DNA of 64,000 bases. Source: a virus. The stretch spans positions 41,136-105,135 of IMG/VR virus record IMGVR_UViG_3300044970_000539. The stretch is one strand, 5' to 3'. Within the stretch, counting starts at the first letter, position 1, and every line of letters begins with the position of its first letter. Made by a program: the position numbers and the translations under genes. Below are positions 61,572 through 64,000 of the stretch, piece by piece. The notes beneath the pieces were generated by a model. The model worked only from the letters and a program-made list of their open reading frames with translations. It did not search any database and was not told the DNA's origin.

Positions 61572-62870
61572 ATGTTAATCAATAAAGCACACTGGACAAC
61601 AGACAAGGATAGCGTCCGTCTGTCAATGCCTATTGGCAAGGTGGATATAGAACGCAGAATGGTTTCTGGATTTGCAACTCTTGACAATATTGATAAGCAA
61701 GATGATATTGTTACAACTGAGGCAAGTCTTTTGGCATTTAAAAATTTCCGTGGGAATCTAAGAGAAATGCACCAACCATCAGCGGTAGGAAAGATTGTCT
61801 CATTTAAAGAAGATAAGTATTTTGACCCTAATTCAAAGAAGTTTTATAGCGGAGTCTACGTATCTGCATACGTATCAAAGGGTGCACAAGATGCCTGGGA
61901 AAAAGTCCTAGATGGCACATATAGTGGTTTTTCTATTGGTGGAAACATTAAGTCTTGGGATGATGCATACAATGCAGAAATGGACAAGGCAATCCGTATT
62001 ATTAAGGACTACGACCTTTATGAACTATCTCTTGTAGATAGCCCAGCAAACCAGTTTGCAAGCATTATTTCTGTTGAAAAGGTCAATGGCCAGAATGTTA
62101 TTTCTGGAGCATCAGTAGATGCAGTAATTGAAAATGTTTTTTACGATTCTGAAAACGGTATCGTATTAGTATCTGACTCAGAAACAGCAGAAAGCCCAGT
62201 AAGTGGTAAGAACATGGAAAACATTGGTTTCGTAGAAAAAAGTGATAACGAAAAAGCAAACATGATAAAGTTCTTAGTTGATAGTGCTAAAGGCATTAGT
62301 ACAATTAAGATTACAAAGGAGGTAAGTCAAATGACAGAAACAACAGAAACAGCAGTAGATGCTGTAGTTGAGAATGTTGAGATTACTCCAGAGGCACAGC
62401 CAGCAGAAGTAGAAACTCCTGCAATCGCTGACGAAACACCAGCAGATACTGTTGTTGAAAAGTCAGATGATGGTGGTGCAGTTCCTTCTGCTCCAGTAGT
62501 AGAAGAAGAGAGCGTTGCTCCAGCAGTTGAAGCCGAACTTGCTGTAGCAAAGTCAGATGAATCAATTGTAGATGCAGTTGCTGAAATCAAGAACTCTCTT
62601 ACTAATGCCTTTGGCGATCTCGCTGCAACCATTAAGTCTCTTAATGAGCAGGTTGAAGCACTTAGCAAGTCCGTTGACACTGTGTCTACAGAAGTAACAC
62701 AAGTCAAGGGTCAGTTCAATGAGTTTGGAAAGAGAGTAGATGCCGTAGAGCAAGATACCGCTTTCCGCAAGTCTGGCGATCTAGGCGAGATCGTGCAGTT
62801 TGAGCCTGTAAAGGTTCAGAAATCCCTATGGGGCGGACGTTTCCTCAAAAATTCCGACCTATTTAATTAA
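61572..62870 (+). CDS. prohead protease fused to scaffold domain
   Basis: 432 residues from ATG 61572; ATG 61560 overlaps the -10 TATAAT (61556-61561). N-terminal protease (XkdF/HK97-like): VDIERRMVSGFATLDNIDKQDDIVTTEASLLAFKNFRGNLREMHQPSAVGKIVSF, then GTYSGFSIGGNIKSW and YDLYELSLVDSPANQFASI, containing the His and Ser typical of this fold. From about residue 253 an acidic low-complexity linker leads to a coiled coil (LAATIKSLNEQVEALSKSVDTVSTEVTQVKGQFNEF), a scaffold-like tail. Confidence 0.85.
   Translation: MLINKAHWTTDKDSVRLSMPIGKVDIERRMVSGFATLDNIDKQDDIVTTEASLLAFKNFRGNLREMHQPSAVGKIVSFKEDKYFDPNSKKFYSGVYVSAYVSKGAQDAWEKVLDGTYSGFSIGGNIKSWDDAYNAEMDKAIRIIKDYDLYELSLVDSPANQFASIISVEKVNGQNVISGASVDAVIENVFYDSENGIVLVSDSETAESPVSGKNMENIGFVEKSDNEKANMIKFLVDSAKGISTIKITKEVSQMTETTETAVDAVVENVEITPEAQPAEVETPAIADETPADTVVEKSDDGGAVPSAPVVEEESVAPAVEAELAVAKSDESIVDAVAEIKNSLTNAFGDLAATIKSLNEQVEALSKSVDTVSTEVTQVKGQFNEFGKRVDAVEQDTAFRKSGDLGEIVQFEPVKVQKSLWGGRFLKNSDLFN
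62331..62870 (+). CDS. nested in-frame scaffold protein (internal start)
   Basis: Within the protease gene, AAGGAGG at 62316-62322 sits 8 nt before an in-frame ATG at 62331, giving 179 residues: an acidic Thr/Glu/Val-rich region and the coiled-coil C-terminus. This mirrors lambda C/Nu3, where an internal start yields a separate scaffold. The ribosome site is stronger than most true starts in the window. Expression is inferred from the sequence only. Confidence 0.65.
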   Translation: MTETTETAVDAVVENVEITPEAQPAEVETPAIADETPADTVVEKSDDGGAVPSAPVVEEESVAPAVEAELAVAKSDESIVDAVAEIKNSLTNAFGDLAATIKSLNEQVEALSKSVDTVSTEVTQVKGQFNEFGKRVDAVEQDTAFRKSGDLGEIVQFEPVKVQKSLWGGRFLKNSDLFN

Positions 62871-62896
62871 CAATATATTCACTAGGAGGTGAAATA

Positions 62897-64000
62897 ATGT
62901 CAGAACAAGATAAAGATATAGCCAAGAACTATCCAGGTTCAGGTGGCTCAGGAGCAGAAATTAACTCCCAGGGATCACTCGTATCAGGTGGTGTTGGTGG
63001 TGCTACAGGTCTAGACTCAGCAGCAGCGTCTGTTGGATCACAACTTGGTAACACAGCAACAGCAAACTTCGGTGTAACATCTGGAGCAAACGCTGTTAAC
63101 CCAACTGGAACTGCAGGTGGTATTCTTGCACCAGAACAGGCTCGTCGCTTCATCGACTACGTGTGGGATGCAACAGTACTCGCCAAGGATGGTCGTAAAG
63201 TTACAATGAGAGCAAACACAATGGAAATCGAAAAGGTTAACGTTGGAGAGCGTGTCATTCGTGCAGCAGCACAGGGTAGCCCAAACTACACTAATGCTGG
63301 AGCAACATTTACAAAGGTAGAACTTACTACAAAGAAGATTCGTCTTGATTGGGAAGTTTCTACAGAATCACTAGAAGACAATATTGAAGGTGGAGCACTT
63401 GAAGATCATCTAGTTCGCTTGATGACAAATGCATTCGCAAACGATATTGAAGATCTTGCTATCAATGGTGATGGCGCAACAGGTGATTTCCTTTCAATCA
63501 TGAATGGTTTCGTAAACCAGACTCGCAATAGCGCAGTTGTTGGAAATACCGATGCACATGAGGCAGTTGTTGCTGTCACTAATGATGCTTGGACTCCAGC
63601 AGTTATGCAGGAGATCGTATTGGCAATGCCACGTAAGTATCGTGCAGTTAAGTCGAACCTAAAGTTCTACGCTGGTACAGATGCTTTCCAGGGTATTGTT
63701 TCAAACAACGGTACACTTGCAGATGCAATTGCATCAGCATTCTCAACATCAGCAGGTCTCAATGGTACAGATGCACGTCGTGAGACATACCTAGAGGGAA
63801 ATGCACAGACAATTGGTGGAGCACGTACAACTCGTGTTCTAGGAATTGATGTAATGGAAGTTCCTTACTACCCAGATGGTTTCGTCGACTTGACATTCCC
63901 ATCAAACCGTGTATGGGGATTCCAGCGTGATATTACTGTAAACCGTGAATACAAGCCAAAGAAGGATACAATTGAATACACAGTATTCGTCCGCTTTGGT
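62897..64000 (+). CDS. major capsid protein (3' end outside window)
   Basis: ATG 62897 with AGGAGGTGA upstream; open for 368 codons to the window edge. ILAPEQARRFIDYVWDATVLAKDGRKVTMRANTMEIEKVNVGERVI opens the HK97-like core, then LTTKKIRLDWEVSTESLEDNIEGGALEDHLVRLMTNAFANDIEDLAINGDGA is the typical major-capsid pattern, with VLGIDVMEVPYYPDGFVDLTFPSNRVWGFQRDITV near the end. It follows portal and protease-scaffold, the standard head-gene order. The Gly/Ser/Ala-rich N-terminus (about 1-75) may be the part removed by the protease. Confidence 0.92.
   Translation, partial: MSEQDKDIAKNYPGSGGSGAEINSQGSLVSGGVGGATGLDSAAASVGSQLGNTATANFGVTSGANAVNPTGTAGGILAPEQARRFIDYVWDATVLAKDGRKVTMRANTMEIEKVNVGERVIRAAAQGSPNYTNAGATFTKVELTTKKIRLDWEVSTESLEDNIEGGALEDHLVRLMTNAFANDIEDLAINGDGATGDFLSIMNGFVNQTRNSAVVGNTDAHEAVVAVTNDAWTPAVMQEIVLAMPRKYRAVKSNLKFYAGTDAFQGIVSNNGTLADAIASAFSTSAGLNGTDARRETYLEGNAQTIGGARTTRVLGIDVMEVPYYPDGFVDLTFPSNRVWGFQRDITVNREYKPKKDTIEYTVFVRFG

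Noticed and set aside
1-64000. Prophage or plasmid rather than a virion genome
   Set aside because: No integrase, attachment site or flanking bacterial genes are seen; the content is phage throughout. The rest of the genome is not visible, so lifestyle is undecided.

Overview
The window looks like part of a large, AT-rich tailed double-stranded DNA phage (Caudoviricetes) infecting an actinobacterium. A WhiB-type regulator, a GP88-like protein, a DUF7455-like small protein and many short overlapping genes point to an actinobacterial host. The AT-rich composition and tRNAs reading A/T-ending codons (AGA, AAA, GGA, GAA, AUA) suggest a low-GC lineage such as freshwater acI/Nanopelagicales. The host assignment is inference. 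No terminase, DNA polymerase or integrase is visible, so this is only part of the genome.

Layout. (1) 1-12.5 kb, + strand: small membrane and lipoproteins, an Ntn-hydrolase with proteasome-type catalytic residues, a secreted subtilase, three tRNAs, Hsp20, a CHAP endolysin, an SNase-like nuclease, thioredoxin, WhiB, a GT60-like glycosyltransferase and holin-like proteins, closed by a terminator at 12520. (2) 12.5-16.7 kb, - strand: a sugar cassette (two GT-B glycosyltransferases, a GT2 enzyme, a nucleotidyltransferase, an FkbM methyltransferase), then four tRNAs. (3) 17-25.5 kb, mostly - strand: tightly packed micro-genes (many zinc ribbons), an HNH nuclease, a HAD phosphatase, a GIY-YIG-like protein, and a 0.75-kb non-coding region with DnaA boxes and inverted iterons. 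(4) 25.5-33.6 kb: short early-type operons with repeated regulatory modules. (5) 33.7-36 kb: an A-type Fe-S carrier and unknown paralogues. (6) 36-64 kb, + strand: tail fibre and receptor-binding genes with several paralogous sets, a B12-dependent ribonucleotide reductase, a 1214-residue structural protein, portal, protease with nested scaffold, and the start of the major capsid gene.

The most unusual content is regulatory. In 24.4-33.1 kb I find: a promoter class with TGTCAG exactly 10 nt upstream of the -10 (eight intergenic copies on both strands, plus one inside a gene); five intergenic TGTGA-N6-TCACA palindromes of the CRP/GlxR type, four of them about 65-85 bp upstream of such promoters; five copies of a 24-nt hairpin with compensatory base changes, each just 3' of a - strand gene; and five exact GACACGCCC repeats. 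Across the whole window about twenty genes have a -10 hexamer 5-7 nt (usually 6) before the start codon, several with a TTGACA 17 bp upstream, which predicts leaderless transcripts.

Taken together, the phage appears to use host sigma-A promoters, host CRP-type control and DnaA-type sites for early genes. It carries its own nucleotide-reduction (class II RNR, thioredoxin), Fe-S and protein-quality (Hsp20, Ntn-hydrolase) functions, and it invests heavily in variable, possibly glycosylated tail proteins. All positions were read by eye; no database search was run.
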